Notes: a model not told the origin generated them from the sequence alone. A stretch of 64,000 nt of DNA from Paucimonas lemoignei (GCF_004342585.1 NZ_SLZQ01000003.1:248001-312000); one strand, 5' to 3'; counted from the first letter of the stretch, positions 44,418-54,153 are shown. A program made the numbers and translations.

Positions 44418-45179
44418 TTAACCCGCTGCGGTATCGGTCGACGCGCCGGCCGGCAGCACGCTGAAGCGGGTGGTGACGAGCGAGCGCGAACCGGTCCACA
44501 GTCGCGCCCAGCCAGGAGGCCAGGACAAGGCCGGACCGTTATATTCCGGCACGCCGCGCCGCACCGGAATGATAGGAAGGGTCGGCGGCACGGGCCCGTC
44601 GCGGCTATCCCAGCCCAGCGTATAGGCATAATCCGGCAGCAGTGCGGCGCAGACGCGCTCGAACCATTCGGTGTGATCCTCGTCTCGGCCCAGCGCCTGC
44701 GCCAGGCCTTGCGGATCGAATTTGGCCAGCGTGCGCACCAACTGTTCGGTCGGCTCGCCCGGCGTGTCGCCCCACCCCATCACCGGGTTGAAGTTGTAAT
44801 CCGAACCGGACCCATACCAGCCTTCGCGCCACGGGCGCTCCATCCAGTTGCGCTGTCCCGCAAACAGATGCCAGCGCCAGTGCAGTCCGGACGGTCGCGG
44901 CCAGCTATACAAGTAGAGGCGCTGGTAACCGGCGCGGTGCAATTCGCGCACCATCGCCATCAGGCGCGCATGTGGCATGCGGTCGGGCGGGCGGCGGCGA
45001 AACAGGATCGGCTCGCCATCGGCATGCTGCACTTCATCGGTCGCCAGGTTCAGGTCGAGCGTACGCACCTCGCTGCCGAAACGCGCCGAAATCCATCCGG
45101 TCAGTAAATTGACGGCAGTGATCACGCCATAGCCGCGATGACGGTGAAAGATGACGGTGCCGGGTGCGACAGGTTTCAT
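44418..45179 (-). CDS. hypothetical protein, 253 aa
   Basis: A soluble, Trp-rich protein. The N-terminal about 60 residues (GTVIFHRHRGYGVITAVNLL) resemble a small CarD/Tudor-like beta-barrel. The rest contains HWRWHLFAGQRNWMERPWRE and DYNFNPVMGWGDTP. I do not recognise a family with certainty. It is convergent with the GGDEF-EAL gene, 15 bp apart, and has no operon partner. Reading frame and codon use look like the core genome. Confidence 0.7.
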   Translation of the reverse strand: MKPVAPGTVIFHRHRGYGVITAVNLLTGWISARFGSEVRTLDLNLATDEVQHADGEPILFRRRPPDRMPHARLMAMVRELHRAGYQRLYLYSWPRPSGLHWRWHLFAGQRNWMERPWREGWYGSGSDYNFNPVMGWGDTPGEPTEQLVRTLAKFDPQGLAQALGRDEDHTEWFERVCAALLPDYAYTLGWDSRDGPVPPTLPIIPVRRGVPEYNGPALSWPPGWARLWTGSRSLVTTRFSVLPAGASTDTAAG

Positions 45180-45362
45180 AAGACGTTCAATGGAAGCTCT
45201 GCAAACAGTGTAACGGAATGCGGCGCTGATGAAGAAGAATTCCGCATTGCATCCGCACAGGCATGTTATGACTGTGCAACAGCGATATAAGTTCTGCCAT
45301 GCAGCAAATGTCCTATCCGCGTTATGATTAATTTTTCAATTCTGCGCGTTCCTTGATCAACC

Positions 45363-45857
45363 ATGACCTTGCGCCTTATCGCCACTGGCGGCACCTTCGA
45401 CAAGCATTACGATGAAATCCGTGGTGAACTGACGTTTGCAGATTGCCATCTGCCGGAAGTGATCCGTCGTACGCGCATGACGATGCCGGTAAATTTGGAA
45501 ACCCTGCCCCTGCTCGATTCGCTGGATATGCAGGATGCCGACCGCCAGCGCATTCTCGCTTCCTGCCGCGCAGCAGCCGAGCCTGCCATCGTGATCATCC
45601 ATGGCACCGATACCATGCGTGAGACGGCACAGGTGCTGGGAGCGGCCGCGCTGAACAAAACCATCGTGCTGACCGGCGCGATGGTGCCTTATGAAATCGC
45701 CGGTTCGGACGCCTTGTTCAACTTCGGCTTTGCTGCGGGCGTGGCGCAAACCCTGCCTGCGGGCGTGTATGTGGCCATGAATGGCCAGGTCTTTGCATGG
45801 GACCGCGTGCGCAAGAACCGCGCGGCCGGCGTGTTCGAGACCGTATCAGGTAGTTAA
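45363..45857 (+). CDS. asparaginase-like protein, N-terminal domain only
   Basis: A 164-aa protein that matches only the first domain of L-asparaginase (about 330 aa). It has the catalytic Thr in IATGGTFDK and the second catalytic Thr-Asp in HGTDTM, followed by VLTGAMVPYEIAGSDA. The C-terminal domain that completes the active site of the dimer is missing. This stand-alone form exists as a recognised family of unknown function in proteobacteria. Its 3' end overlaps the convergent GGDEF gene by 12 bp. Confidence 0.85.
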   Translation: MTLRLIATGGTFDKHYDEIRGELTFADCHLPEVIRRTRMTMPVNLETLPLLDSLDMQDADRQRILASCRAAAEPAIVIIHGTDTMRETAQVLGAAALNKTIVLTGAMVPYEIAGSDALFNFGFAAGVAQTLPAGVYVAMNGQVFAWDRVRKNRAAGVFETVSGS

Positions 45858-47051
45858 GGCCGGCTCGTTGCGCGGGGCGCCGTCATCCTTTTCGACGCGA
45901 TTGCGCCCGCCTTCCTTGGCCCGGTAAAGCGCGTCGTCGGCGCGGCGGCACCAGCTTGTCAAATCTTCTCCAAGCACCAATTGCGCGCAGCCGACACTGA
46001 TGCTCAAGCGTCCGACGGGCTCGATCTCCTGCTGCGTAATGGCATGACGCAGCTTTTCCGCCGCCTGCACCGCTTCGCCGAGCGCCACCGGCATGAGAAT
46101 CGCAAACTCTTCGCCGCCCCATCGGCATACCAGGTCGGAGGTGCGCACGCTGGCTTGCACGATGCCGGCCATTTGCCGCAACACGTCATCGCCGACCAGA
46201 TGGCCGAGACGATCGTTGACTTGCTTGAAATGATCGATATCCAGCAGCACCAGGGAAATCGGTTGCACATACCGGTTGGCGCGCTGAATTTCACGCTTGG
46301 CTTCCGATTCCAGGTGGCGGCGATTCCACAAGCCGGTTAACGGATCGATACGCGCGCTATGCTCTGCCCTGGCGCGTGCCTCATGCAATTCTTCCTCGAT
46401 GCGCGTATGAGTAAGCAGCAAGAACGTGAAGGCCACCACGATCGCCAGCATGGCTTCAACCAGGATCAGCAACCGAAAGCCGACATCCTGCGCCAGCATG
46501 TCAGTCATGGTCGGCGCCAGCATGACGTCGACAAAACGCCAGGAGGCGATGACGCCGGTACCGATAAAGACGGCGCACAACAGCAGGGTAGCCGACTTTT
46601 GCCGCCCCCTGGCATGAGGAAGCGCGAGCCGGAAAACACGCATCGCGATGAAAAACTGGAAAGCGCTAGCCCACATGATGCGGATATTGACGCCATCCGC
46701 CCTGAACAAACAATAGGCCAGCACTGCCAGAATCACCGCGCCGCCTGCCCAGTTCAGCCGGTTCGCCGGAATTTTGCTTTGCCGATAAAAATTCGCCACG
46801 CCGTCATACAAGAGGCACAAGCTGGCGATGGCCATTGCATTGCCGGTCAGGATGGCGAAGACCGGCGGCAGCGTGCTACGCAGGATGGCAAGGATAAAGC
46901 ACCCAGCCAGCGTGACCAGCCCGGTTGCCCACAGGCCAAAACCGGGATAGGTCTTCCTTGTCTTGAGCACGAATACCATGAGGCTGGCGATCGTCATCAG
47001 CAGCATCGTGACAATCAAGCCAAGGGTGGGAGCATGCAGCAGGTTCAGCAT
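45846..47051 (-). CDS. membrane-bound GGDEF diguanylate cyclase
   Basis: A 401-aa protein with about seven hydrophobic helices (residues 8-215) and a C-terminal GGDEF domain. DPLTGLWNRRHL opens it, the active site is RWGGEEF, and an RxxD inhibitory site (RTSD) is upstream. It is catalytically intact. The membrane part has a 7TM-like arrangement of unknown ligand. Convergent with and overlapping the asparaginase-like gene. Confidence 0.88.
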   Translation of the reverse strand: MLNLLHAPTLGLIVTMLLMTIASLMVFVLKTRKTYPGFGLWATGLVTLAGCFILAILRSTLPPVFAILTGNAMAIASLCLLYDGVANFYRQSKIPANRLNWAGGAVILAVLAYCLFRADGVNIRIMWASAFQFFIAMRVFRLALPHARGRQKSATLLLCAVFIGTGVIASWRFVDVMLAPTMTDMLAQDVGFRLLILVEAMLAIVVAFTFLLLTHTRIEEELHEARARAEHSARIDPLTGLWNRRHLESEAKREIQRANRYVQPISLVLLDIDHFKQVNDRLGHLVGDDVLRQMAGIVQASVRTSDLVCRWGGEEFAILMPVALGEAVQAAEKLRHAITQQEIEPVGRLSISVGCAQLVLGEDLTSWCRRADDALYRAKEGGRNRVEKDDGAPRNEPALTT

Positions 47052-47340
47052 GAAAAATACAATTCAAAAGCGTTTGCTATGACTGGCCGGTCGAACCGCG
47101 CTGTATCGTGATCCTGCTCATCGCTCCAACTTGCGCCAGTTCCCTCAACAGGGAAGGCGCATTGTAGCTTGGAATTTCTGGCCGCAGCATCGAGCAGTGC
47201 GATAAACCACACACTGTTAAGCGCAATGCGAACAAATGCGCTGCACCGATGTCGTATTGGAATTCTTAATACAAATTCATGTTTTTGCTTTCCAACTTTC
47301 ATTTGTTGAAATTTATTTAATTTTCAGAGACAGAATAACC

Positions 47341-48309
47341 ATGCGCCAAATTTCCCGTCCGCTACCTGCTTTCGTTGCAATTGGTTTTTCATTAGTCATC
47401 GCAGCATGTGGCGGCGGTAGTAGCGATAGCGACGTTGGCATCGCTAATAACGCTGTTGATACGCCTGCCAATGGGAACCAGCCTGTCGTTCAGGAAAGTG
47501 GAGCGCCGGCCGCCACCGGCGACACGTCGACGGACGGCTTCAACTGGACCAACTTTCGCCGCAGCCAGCTGGGCTTGACGGCATTGACGCACAATAGCGC
47601 CATTGACCGGGCGGCACAAAACCATTCTGATTATCAGCGCGCCAATGATGTCATCACTCATGAAGAAACACGCGGCTTTTCCGGATTCACCGGCGAAACG
47701 GTACAGGAGCGGCTGGTTGCAGCCGGATATGGCTTACGCGGCGACTATGCGTTCGGCGAAGTGATTTCCGCCAGCGGCGATACCTCGGGCTTCAATGCGG
47801 CGGAAGACTTGATTGCCGCGATTTACCATCGGTTCGTGATGTTTCAGCCCAGTTTTCGCGAAGCCGGCGCGGGAACGGCAACCGTGCCCGATGGGTACAC
47901 CTATTTCACGCTCAACCTGGCCAGTACCAATGGCTTGGCTGCAGGGCTTGGCAGCCGCCGTATCGTCGCGTATCCGTTCGACGGGCAAACGAATGTGCCG
48001 ACGATTTTTTATAGCGACTATGAATCGCCAGATCCGGTCGAAGACCGCAATGAAGTCGGCTACCCGATCAGCGTGCACGCCGACATCACGTCCGACGTGA
48101 CGGTGCAGACATTCACGGTTGCACCGCGCGGTGCTGCGGCGCTCCCTGTCAAGCTGCTGAGCAGTACAACGGACACCCATACCACGCCCTCGGCTGCGGC
48201 AATCGTGCCGCTGGTCGTGCTGTCGCCGAACACGACTTATGATGTGCAATTCACCGGGCTCGTCGATGGCGTTGCCGTATCCCGCTCGTGGTCATTTACG
48301 ACCCGTTGA
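47341..48309 (+). CDS. CAP/SCP-domain lipoprotein
   Basis: A 322-aa secreted lipoprotein. The lipobox is VIAAC, followed by a Gly/Ser linker. A CAP domain comes next (NFRRSQLGLTALTHNSAIDR, AAQNHSDYQRANDVITHEE), as in bacterial SCP-like proteins. An Ig/fibronectin-like C-terminal domain ends YDVQFTGLVDGVAVSRSWSF. The role of bacterial CAP lipoproteins is mostly unknown; lipid binding and cell-surface functions are proposed. The ATG at 47341 fits the signal peptide; the upstream in-frame start gives a non-signal extension. Its end overlaps the PAP2 gene (convergent). Confidence 0.85.
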   Translation: MRQISRPLPAFVAIGFSLVIAACGGGSSDSDVGIANNAVDTPANGNQPVVQESGAPAATGDTSTDGFNWTNFRRSQLGLTALTHNSAIDRAAQNHSDYQRANDVITHEETRGFSGFTGETVQERLVAAGYGLRGDYAFGEVISASGDTSGFNAAEDLIAAIYHRFVMFQPSFREAGAGTATVPDGYTYFTLNLASTNGLAAGLGSRRIVAYPFDGQTNVPTIFYSDYESPDPVEDRNEVGYPISVHADITSDVTVQTFTVAPRGAAALPVKLLSSTTDTHTTPSAAAIVPLVVLSPNTTYDVQFTGLVDGVAVSRSWSFTTR

Positions 48310-49009
48310 ACTCAGCGTCCTCAGGCGTACTCGGCCTGGCGACGTGCGGAGGACACAAGTGATAAAGCATGGCCATGAATGTCCAGACTACCCAGGCCGA
48401 CCAGACGTTATGGGACAGGAAGTGAGCGCCGCGGATCATTTGCGCCCAGCCCATTGCCATGCCGAGCGCCAGCGCAACGACCAGGCCAATCTGCGCCCGG
48501 CGCGCATGCACATGCCGCAGGCCGAAATAAAACGCCATCAAAGAAAATCCACCTGATGCATGCCCGCCGGGAAAACAACGTCCGCCGCCCGTCACCGGCA
48601 TATGCTCGAACAAGCGTTCAAAAGGCGCATAGCCGCCATATTCCGCCAGATCCCAGGGGCAATGCATGCCGCTGACATGCTTGAGTAACGAAACCAGTTC
48701 CGTGCTGCCCGCGATCGCCACTAACATCCAGATCAGGGGACGCCGGTGATGACGCCACTGCGGAATGATATAGGTCAGCACAAAACCGCCGAACACGACC
48801 ACGCCGACCGCGACGACGATCATTTTTAAACCGTCATGCATGACGGTTTGCATGAAGGGATCGCTCCGCCACGGGAAGCTGCGGCTATGCGCATCGTAGT
48901 ACGGCGCGATCATCGCCTGATCAAGCGCCGTATGGTTGAACACAAACCAGATGAGCGGCGCCAGCAGCAGCGAGACTGCCAGCATCCAACCGTCATGTCG
49001 CAAACGCAT
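48296..49009 (-). CDS. PAP2-family membrane phosphatase
   Basis: A 237-aa protein with about six membrane helices. The three PAP2 phosphatase motifs are recognisable: K-H-V-S-G-x-x-C-P, C-F-P-G-G-H-A-S-G-G with Gly where PSGH families have Ser, and RGAHFLSHNVWSAW. It probably dephosphorylates a lipid (undecaprenyl-PP, PA or lipid A phosphate). The start ATG shares a base with the TGA of the preceding 49-codon gene. It is the last gene of a two-component-system operon, which suggests envelope-stress or peptide-resistance control. Confidence 0.87.
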   Translation of the reverse strand: MRLRHDGWMLAVSLLLAPLIWFVFNHTALDQAMIAPYYDAHSRSFPWRSDPFMQTVMHDGLKMIVVAVGVVVFGGFVLTYIIPQWRHHRRPLIWMLVAIAGSTELVSLLKHVSGMHCPWDLAEYGGYAPFERLFEHMPVTGGGRCFPGGHASGGFSLMAFYFGLRHVHARRAQIGLVVALALGMAMGWAQMIRGAHFLSHNVWSAWVVWTFMAMLYHLCPPHVARPSTPEDAEFNGS

Positions 49010-49158
49010 CAATGCAGGCTCCTATACTGACCATTGCTGACCAGCTCGGACGTTCCCTGATAGAACGCGATCGCTTCTTGCAGCCACTTCCGGTCGACCG
49101 GAATCGGCTTCATATAGTGCCGCAGGCGGCTGCGCCATGCCATGAACAATTTGATCAT
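49009..49158 (-). CDS. small conserved-looking protein, 49 aa, coupled to the PAP2 gene
   Basis: The frame starts MIKLFMAWRSRLRHYM, continues KPIPVDRKWLQEAIAFYQ, and ends GTSELVSNGQYRSLH. GGAGG lies eight bases before the ATG, and the TGA overlaps the PAP2 ATG (TGATG), so translational coupling is likely. It is a basic amphipathic protein without membrane span and of no known family. A regulatory or membrane-associated partner of the phosphatase is possible. An ATG six bases further upstream is an alternative start. Confidence 0.65.
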   Translation of the reverse strand: MIKLFMAWRSRLRHYMKPIPVDRKWLQEAIAFYQGTSELVSNGQYRSLH

Positions 49159-49263
49159 CTGCATTTCCTCCAAGAGTTGCGTCGGAGTATAGAAATGCGG
49201 GTGTGATCAACTCCTTCCGAAAATGTGATGGAGTTGTGAAGAGCGCGAGTAACGCGTACGCAC

Positions 49264-50532
49264 TCAGGCGCGCATGCGCACGTGCACCCGGGTCCCCTGG
49301 TGCGGGTCGCCGGGAATGGCGACACTTTCGATGCCGCAATGCCAACCGTGCGCCTGGCAAATCCGCTCGACGATGGATAAGCCCAGCCCCATGCCGCCCG
49401 GAATATCACTGGCCCGATAGTGTCGATCGAACACGTGCGCCAGGTGTTCTGCCGCGATACCATGCCCGGTATCGGAAACGATCAGCGCACCGTCACGGAA
49501 ATCGATGTCGATGCTGCCTTGCCGGGTATAGCGGACGGCGTTGCCGATCAGGTTATCCAGCAGCAGGCCTAACAGGGCAGGATCGGCATCCACCATCGTA
49601 TTCGTCGGCACATGGACATTCAATTGCACGCCGGCGGCGGCACAAGCCGCGACATGCTGCCCGGCGCTGACATCGGCCTGCTGCCGCAGATTCAGCGAAA
49701 CGCGCTCGTCCAGCGCCAGTTCGCGCGCCAGGAATAGCAAGCCGCGCAAGCGCCCTTCCATGTCATCGGCGGAAGTGACAATCCGGTCCAGCCGCTGGCG
49801 CGCACGCTCATCCAGAGCCGGCTCCTCCAGCAGCAGCTCGGCGCTGGTACGCACGCGTGTCAGCGGCGTGCGCAATTCGTGGCTGACGTTGGCGGTAAAT
49901 TCCCGTTCGCGCGCCAGCAACTCGCGATTGCGCTGGCGGTAATCGTCAAGCGCCCGCGCCAGCAAGCCGACCTCGCGATCCAGCTCGGCGTCGTGCAGCG
50001 GAGCGGAATCATCCCTTTGCAACCGATCGGTGATTTTCTGCAGCTGAAACAATAAGCGGCCAGCCAGCCAGTAACCCAGCCACAGCGATGTCACGCCAAG
50101 CAGCAGGACGCCGCCCAGCAATTGCCATCCCAGGCGCGCCAGGCGCTCCTCATGTTCGCTGACGTCATACAAAAGGTAATAGCGCTCTCCCCGCTGTTCG
50201 CGTATGCCGACGTGATATTCGGTGTCCCCGACAAACCATTCGTAATTGCCGGCCGGCTTGGCGGAAAAGTTTGCCGGCAAGGGCGAAGGTGCCACGTCTT
50301 TGGATGTACGGAACAGGCGCAGGCGGTCCGAATACGACGCCAGCATTGCCGGGCCACCGTCACGATCAGAATGACTGACATAGTAGTCCAGTGCGGTATT
50401 GACCACCTCGTCGATCATGTCTTCTTCCTGCTCTTCGGTCGTGACGAACAGGGCGATGGCCTGGATCAGCACGGCCAGGGTCGAGAGCAACGCCAGGCTC
50501 CATGCCAGGCGCCAGCGCAGGCTATTTCTCAT
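49264..50532 (-). CDS. sensor histidine kinase (QseC/PmrB-like class)
   Basis: A 422-aa kinase with two transmembrane segments (about 10-32 and 135-160), a periplasmic sensor of about 100 residues, HAMP-like linker, H-box FTANVSHELRTPLTRVRT, N-box LLLDNLIGNAVRYT and G-box GGMGLGLSIVERI. It overlaps the upstream response-regulator gene by 11 bp. With the downstream 49-aa and PAP2 genes it forms a probable envelope-modifying regulon. The signal is unknown. Confidence 0.9.
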   Translation of the reverse strand: MRNSLRWRLAWSLALLSTLAVLIQAIALFVTTEEQEEDMIDEVVNTALDYYVSHSDRDGGPAMLASYSDRLRLFRTSKDVAPSPLPANFSAKPAGNYEWFVGDTEYHVGIREQRGERYYLLYDVSEHEERLARLGWQLLGGVLLLGVTSLWLGYWLAGRLLFQLQKITDRLQRDDSAPLHDAELDREVGLLARALDDYRQRNRELLAREREFTANVSHELRTPLTRVRTSAELLLEEPALDERARQRLDRIVTSADDMEGRLRGLLFLARELALDERVSLNLRQQADVSAGQHVAACAAAGVQLNVHVPTNTMVDADPALLGLLLDNLIGNAVRYTRQGSIDIDFRDGALIVSDTGHGIAAEHLAHVFDRHYRASDIPGGMGLGLSIVERICQAHGWHCGIESVAIPGDPHQGTRVHVRMRA

Positions 50533-51205
50533 CGGGATTCACCAGTCGATAGCCGCGCCCATGCACGGTCTCGATCATGCTGCGGTCATCCTCCAGCGTC
50601 AGTTCGCGCCGCAATTGTGAAAGATGGCTGCGCAAGGTATCGCTGCTGGCTTGCGGCTGGCCCCATACGATCTGTTCCAGTTCGTCGCGCGAGAACAGCC
50701 GCCCTGGCTGGGCCAGCATGGTCTGCAGCAGCTTCAGGCATTTGGGCGGCAACCTGAGCGCCTGCTTGCGCCAGGTCGCCACGCCGGAAAAAGGGTCGTA
50801 TTCCAGGTCGCCGAGCCGTTGTGCGGCTTCCACTACCCGCCCCTGCGCACGCTTGACCAGGGCGACAATGCGCGCCTCGACTTCCCTGAGCGCGAAAGGC
50901 TTGACGAGATAATCGTCCGCTCCGGCGCCAAACCCGGCAAGCTTGTCGTCCAGCGTATCGCGCGCCGTCAGCATCAAAATCGGCAAAGCGGATTTGGCAT
51001 CCTGGCGAATGCGTTGCGCCAGGGTCAGGCCATCCATTCCCGGCAAGCCGATATCCAGTACCACGACATCGAAATGCTGCGTGGCGATCAGGTGCAGCGC
51101 CGTCAGGCCGTTCGGCGCCGCATCGACGCCATAGCCGCGCGCCGAGAGAAACTCGTACAGATTGTCGGCAATGGTGGCGTCGTCTTCGACGATCAGGATT
51201 TGCAT
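50522..51205 (-). CDS. OmpR-family response regulator
   Basis: A 227-aa regulator with a receiver domain (VEDDATIADNL, phospho-Asp in VVLDIGLPGMDG, Lys in VKPFAL) and a C-terminal winged helix ending TVHGRGYRLVNP. It is the first gene of the operon with the kinase, the 49-aa gene and the PAP2 gene. Confidence 0.93.
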   Translation of the reverse strand: MQILIVEDDATIADNLYEFLSARGYGVDAAPNGLTALHLIATQHFDVVVLDIGLPGMDGLTLAQRIRQDAKSALPILMLTARDTLDDKLAGFGAGADDYLVKPFALREVEARIVALVKRAQGRVVEAAQRLGDLEYDPFSGVATWRKQALRLPPKCLKLLQTMLAQPGRLFSRDELEQIVWGQPQASSDTLRSHLSQLRRELTLEDDRSMIETVHGRGYRLVNPDEK

Positions 51206-51357
51206 TGGCTTATCGGAAAAATTCGTACGCTAACACATCCAGGCGGATTTGAGCGGGCACAAAACCCGCTGAGCTGCCGCTGGCATTTGCGGCAAAAGCT
51301 TCGATGATAAATGAATACGTGCCGCCTGAACCGGCTCCTGCTTGGGAAGAAATTGCC

Positions 51358-53178
51358 ATGATCCACAGAAAATCACTTCCGCGCGCCATGGTGGCGGGCG
51401 CCCTGCTCGCCGCAAGCCTGCAACAGGCCGGGCTGCCGGCGGCACGGGAAATCGATCCAGCCACCTTGCTCCGACTGGATGCTGCACTCTGCACGCAACC
51501 GCCAGGCGCAGCGTCGAACCGCAAGGTTTTCCTGCAACTGGCGCAAGCGACAAAGAACGAGTTGCGGCCGCTCGGTCAATTGCCCGAAACCCAGGCACGC
51601 GGCGGCAAGCGTGACGTCAAAGATCCGCCGTTATATACAGACCTGGGCAAGCTGCAGTTTCCGATTACGACCTCCGTGCCATTGGCGCAGCAATACTTCA
51701 ACCAGGGCATGCGGCTGACTTACGCTTTCAACCATGCAGAAGCCATCCGTGCCTACCGCGCCGCGCAACGCCTCGATCCGCAATGTGCGATGTGCTTCTG
51801 GGGCGAAGCGCTGGCGCTGGGGCCGAACATCAACATGCCGATGGATCCGCAAGCCAATCCGAAGGCATTGGCGGCGCTGCAGCGAGCGCAGGCATTGCAG
51901 AATCGCGCCAGTGCGCGCGAGCAGGGATTGATCGAAGCGCTGGCCAAGCGCTATTCCGATGCGCCCGACGCCGAACGTGCCGCCCTCGATGTCGCCTATG
52001 CCGATGCAATGGGACTGCTCGCCAAACGTTATCCCAAGGATCAGGACCTCGCCGTGCTCTATGCAGAGTCGCTCATGGACATAGCGCCTTGGGATTACTG
52101 GGAAGCCGGCGGCACCAAGCCCAAGGGAAGAACCGCGGAACTGGTCGCCACGCTGGAGAGCGTGTTGAAAGCCAATCCGAACCACCCTGGCGCCATTCAT
52201 TACTATATCCACACGGTCGAAGCCTCGTCCGATCCGAAACGCGCCGAGCCGTATGCCGAGAAGCTTGGCAAACTGGCGCCGGGTGCCGGCCATCTGGTGC
52301 ACATGCCGGCCCATATCTATTATCGCGTCGGCCGCTATCAGGATTCGCTGGCGGCCAACCGGCAAGCGGTCGCCGTCGACGAAGCCTACATCGCGTCGCA
52401 AAAGCCGGAAGGCATCTATCCGCAGGGTTACTATCCGCACAACGTGCATTTTCTGATGGTTTCGGCGCAGATGGCAGGCGATGGCGATACCGCAATCAAG
52501 GCGGCCGACAAGCTCAATGCGATCGTCAGCGATGACGCGGCGCGGGAATTCGCGCTGGCCCAGCCGGTCAAAGCCGCGCCCTATTTCGCGCATACGCAAT
52601 TCAGTCGACCGGAGGCAATCCTGAAATTGCCGCCGCCCGGCACGGGCCTGCCCTATGTCGAAGGCATCTGGCACTACGCGCGCGGTGTCGCGTATGCCAT
52701 GCAGGGAAATACCGAAAAGGCGGCACAGGAGTCCGCTGCGATCGGTCGCCTGCGCACCCAGGCGGACTTCGCCAAACTGCATGAAGCGCAGGTGCCGGCG
52801 GAAGACGTGTTGCAGATTGCCCAGCTGGTGGTGGACGCGCGCATCGATCAAGCCAAAGGCAATTTGCCGGCGGCCATCGGCCGTTTCGAGCAAGCCGTGA
52901 CGCTGGAAGACAAGCTGGCCTATATGGAGCCGCCATACTGGTATTACCCGCTGCGACAGTCGCTAGGCGCGCTCAGGCTGATAAATGGCGACACCGACGG
53001 GGCCGAGCAGGCTTTCCGCGCCAGCCTGGCGAAAGCACCAAACAATGGCTGGGCGCTGTATGGACTCGCCGAAGTCTTTCGCAAGCGCGGCGATGAAAAG
53101 GAATTGGCGGCTGCAAAAGCTCTGCAGGCCAAGAGCTGGGCCGGCAAGCCGGGGCAATTATCGCTTGCGCGCCTATAG
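51358..53178 (+). CDS. exported TPR protein
   Basis: A 606-aa protein with a likely signal peptide (MIHRKSLPRAMVAGALLAAS). TPR-like helical pairs are visible, such as YFNQGMRLTYAFNHAEAIRAY and GAIHYYIHTVEAS. The segment DPQCAMCFWGEALALGPN contains a CxxC pair. These TPR proteins often sit near redox and haem proteins; function unknown. The Met at 51358 is used because GGAAG and the signal sequence fit; a longer frame starts at 51304. The gene is followed by a FecR-domain gene and then the haem-protein pair on the other strand. Confidence 0.85.
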   Translation: MIHRKSLPRAMVAGALLAASLQQAGLPAAREIDPATLLRLDAALCTQPPGAASNRKVFLQLAQATKNELRPLGQLPETQARGGKRDVKDPPLYTDLGKLQFPITTSVPLAQQYFNQGMRLTYAFNHAEAIRAYRAAQRLDPQCAMCFWGEALALGPNINMPMDPQANPKALAALQRAQALQNRASAREQGLIEALAKRYSDAPDAERAALDVAYADAMGLLAKRYPKDQDLAVLYAESLMDIAPWDYWEAGGTKPKGRTAELVATLESVLKANPNHPGAIHYYIHTVEASSDPKRAEPYAEKLGKLAPGAGHLVHMPAHIYYRVGRYQDSLAANRQAVAVDEAYIASQKPEGIYPQGYYPHNVHFLMVSAQMAGDGDTAIKAADKLNAIVSDDAAREFALAQPVKAAPYFAHTQFSRPEAILKLPPPGTGLPYVEGIWHYARGVAYAMQGNTEKAAQESAAIGRLRTQADFAKLHEAQVPAEDVLQIAQLVVDARIDQAKGNLPAAIGRFEQAVTLEDKLAYMEPPYWYYPLRQSLGALRLINGDTDGAEQAFRASLAKAPNNGWALYGLAEVFRKRGDEKELAAAKALQAKSWAGKPGQLSLARL

Positions 53179-53357
53179 CGTCGCCCCGGTAGTCGAGTTA
53201 TCGAGTGCGCTGGCATGCGGAAGACCTCGCAAAGGTTTCGCAGATGCTGTTTCTTTGCCACGAATGAAATTCCAATAATCAAATATGCTAGGATGAAATA
53301 TTAAATACGCGACACATCCATTCATTCTTTACCTAATAAAAATAAGGGGAGTCTGTC

Positions 53358-54095
53358 ATGACAGGGTTGGAAGAAGCTGAAGATCCGCGCCGCCGCTGGC
53401 TGATCCAGGGACTCACAGCGGGCATCTTTTGTTCGACGCTTTCAGCCGGCGGCGCCTTTGCCCAAAGCCTGTTGGGCAGCAAGCCCGGGCCGCTTCCCGC
53501 AGGGCGGTCGATTTACCGGCTGTCAGGCAGGGTCACGGTCAATGGCAAGAATGCCACGCTCGATACCTTCATCAATCCGACCGATACGATCGAAACCGGC
53601 CCGAACAGTGAAATCGTGTTCGTCGTCGGCGGCAATGCCATGATCCTGCGCAGCGATAGCCGGCTCGATCTGGCGGGCGAAAAGAAAGAGAATGGTTCGC
53701 TGATCATTTCCGGTTTGCGTCTGTTGACCGGCAAGCTATTGTCGGTATCGCGCAACCAGCCGACTACGCTGAAGACGCCTACTGCCGTCATCGGCATTCG
53801 CGGCACAGGCTGGTACATGGAAGCCGAACCGGAACTTACTTATTTCTGCACCTGTTACGGCGTCACCGACATTGCTTCCAGCGCGGATCCATCCAGCAAG
53901 GAAACCGTCGCCGCGTCGCACCACGACAAGCCGGTGTACATCACTGCAGGCGGCCCGACTGGCCAGAATATCCGCCCTGCCGGCTTCAAGAACCACAGCG
54001 ACCAGGAATTGATGCTGATTGAAACGCTGGTGGGCCGCACCACCCCGTTCAACTTCCCGGGCAACAGTTACGAAGGGCCGCGCCGCAGCTACTGA
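53358..54095 (+). CDS. FecR-domain exported protein
   Basis: A 245-aa protein. A possible Tat-like or Sec signal (RRRWLIQGLTAGIFCSTLS, ending AFAQS) precedes a FecR domain (GRVTVNGKNA, FINPTDTIETGPNSEIVFVV, PTAVIGIRGTGWYM). FecR domains of this stand-alone kind are usually periplasmic and often accompany TPR or CHASE2 surface systems. There is no sigma factor nearby, so it is not an ECF anti-sigma factor. GGGG lies eight bases before the ATG. Confidence 0.82.
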   Translation: MTGLEEAEDPRRRWLIQGLTAGIFCSTLSAGGAFAQSLLGSKPGPLPAGRSIYRLSGRVTVNGKNATLDTFINPTDTIETGPNSEIVFVVGGNAMILRSDSRLDLAGEKKENGSLIISGLRLLTGKLLSVSRNQPTTLKTPTAVIGIRGTGWYMEAEPELTYFCTCYGVTDIASSADPSSKETVAASHHDKPVYITAGGPTGQNIRPAGFKNHSDQELMLIETLVGRTTPFNFPGNSYEGPRRSY

Positions 54096-54124
54096 CCGGC
54101 CAGCGGCATCCCGGCAGCAGAATG

Positions 54125-54153
54125 AAAAAAGCCACGCATTGCGTGGCTTTTTT
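54125..54153. terminator. bidirectional terminator
   Basis: GCCACGC / GCGTGGC stem with A6 before and T6 after, between the FecR gene and the convergent triheme lipoprotein gene. It serves both strands. Confidence 0.92.
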
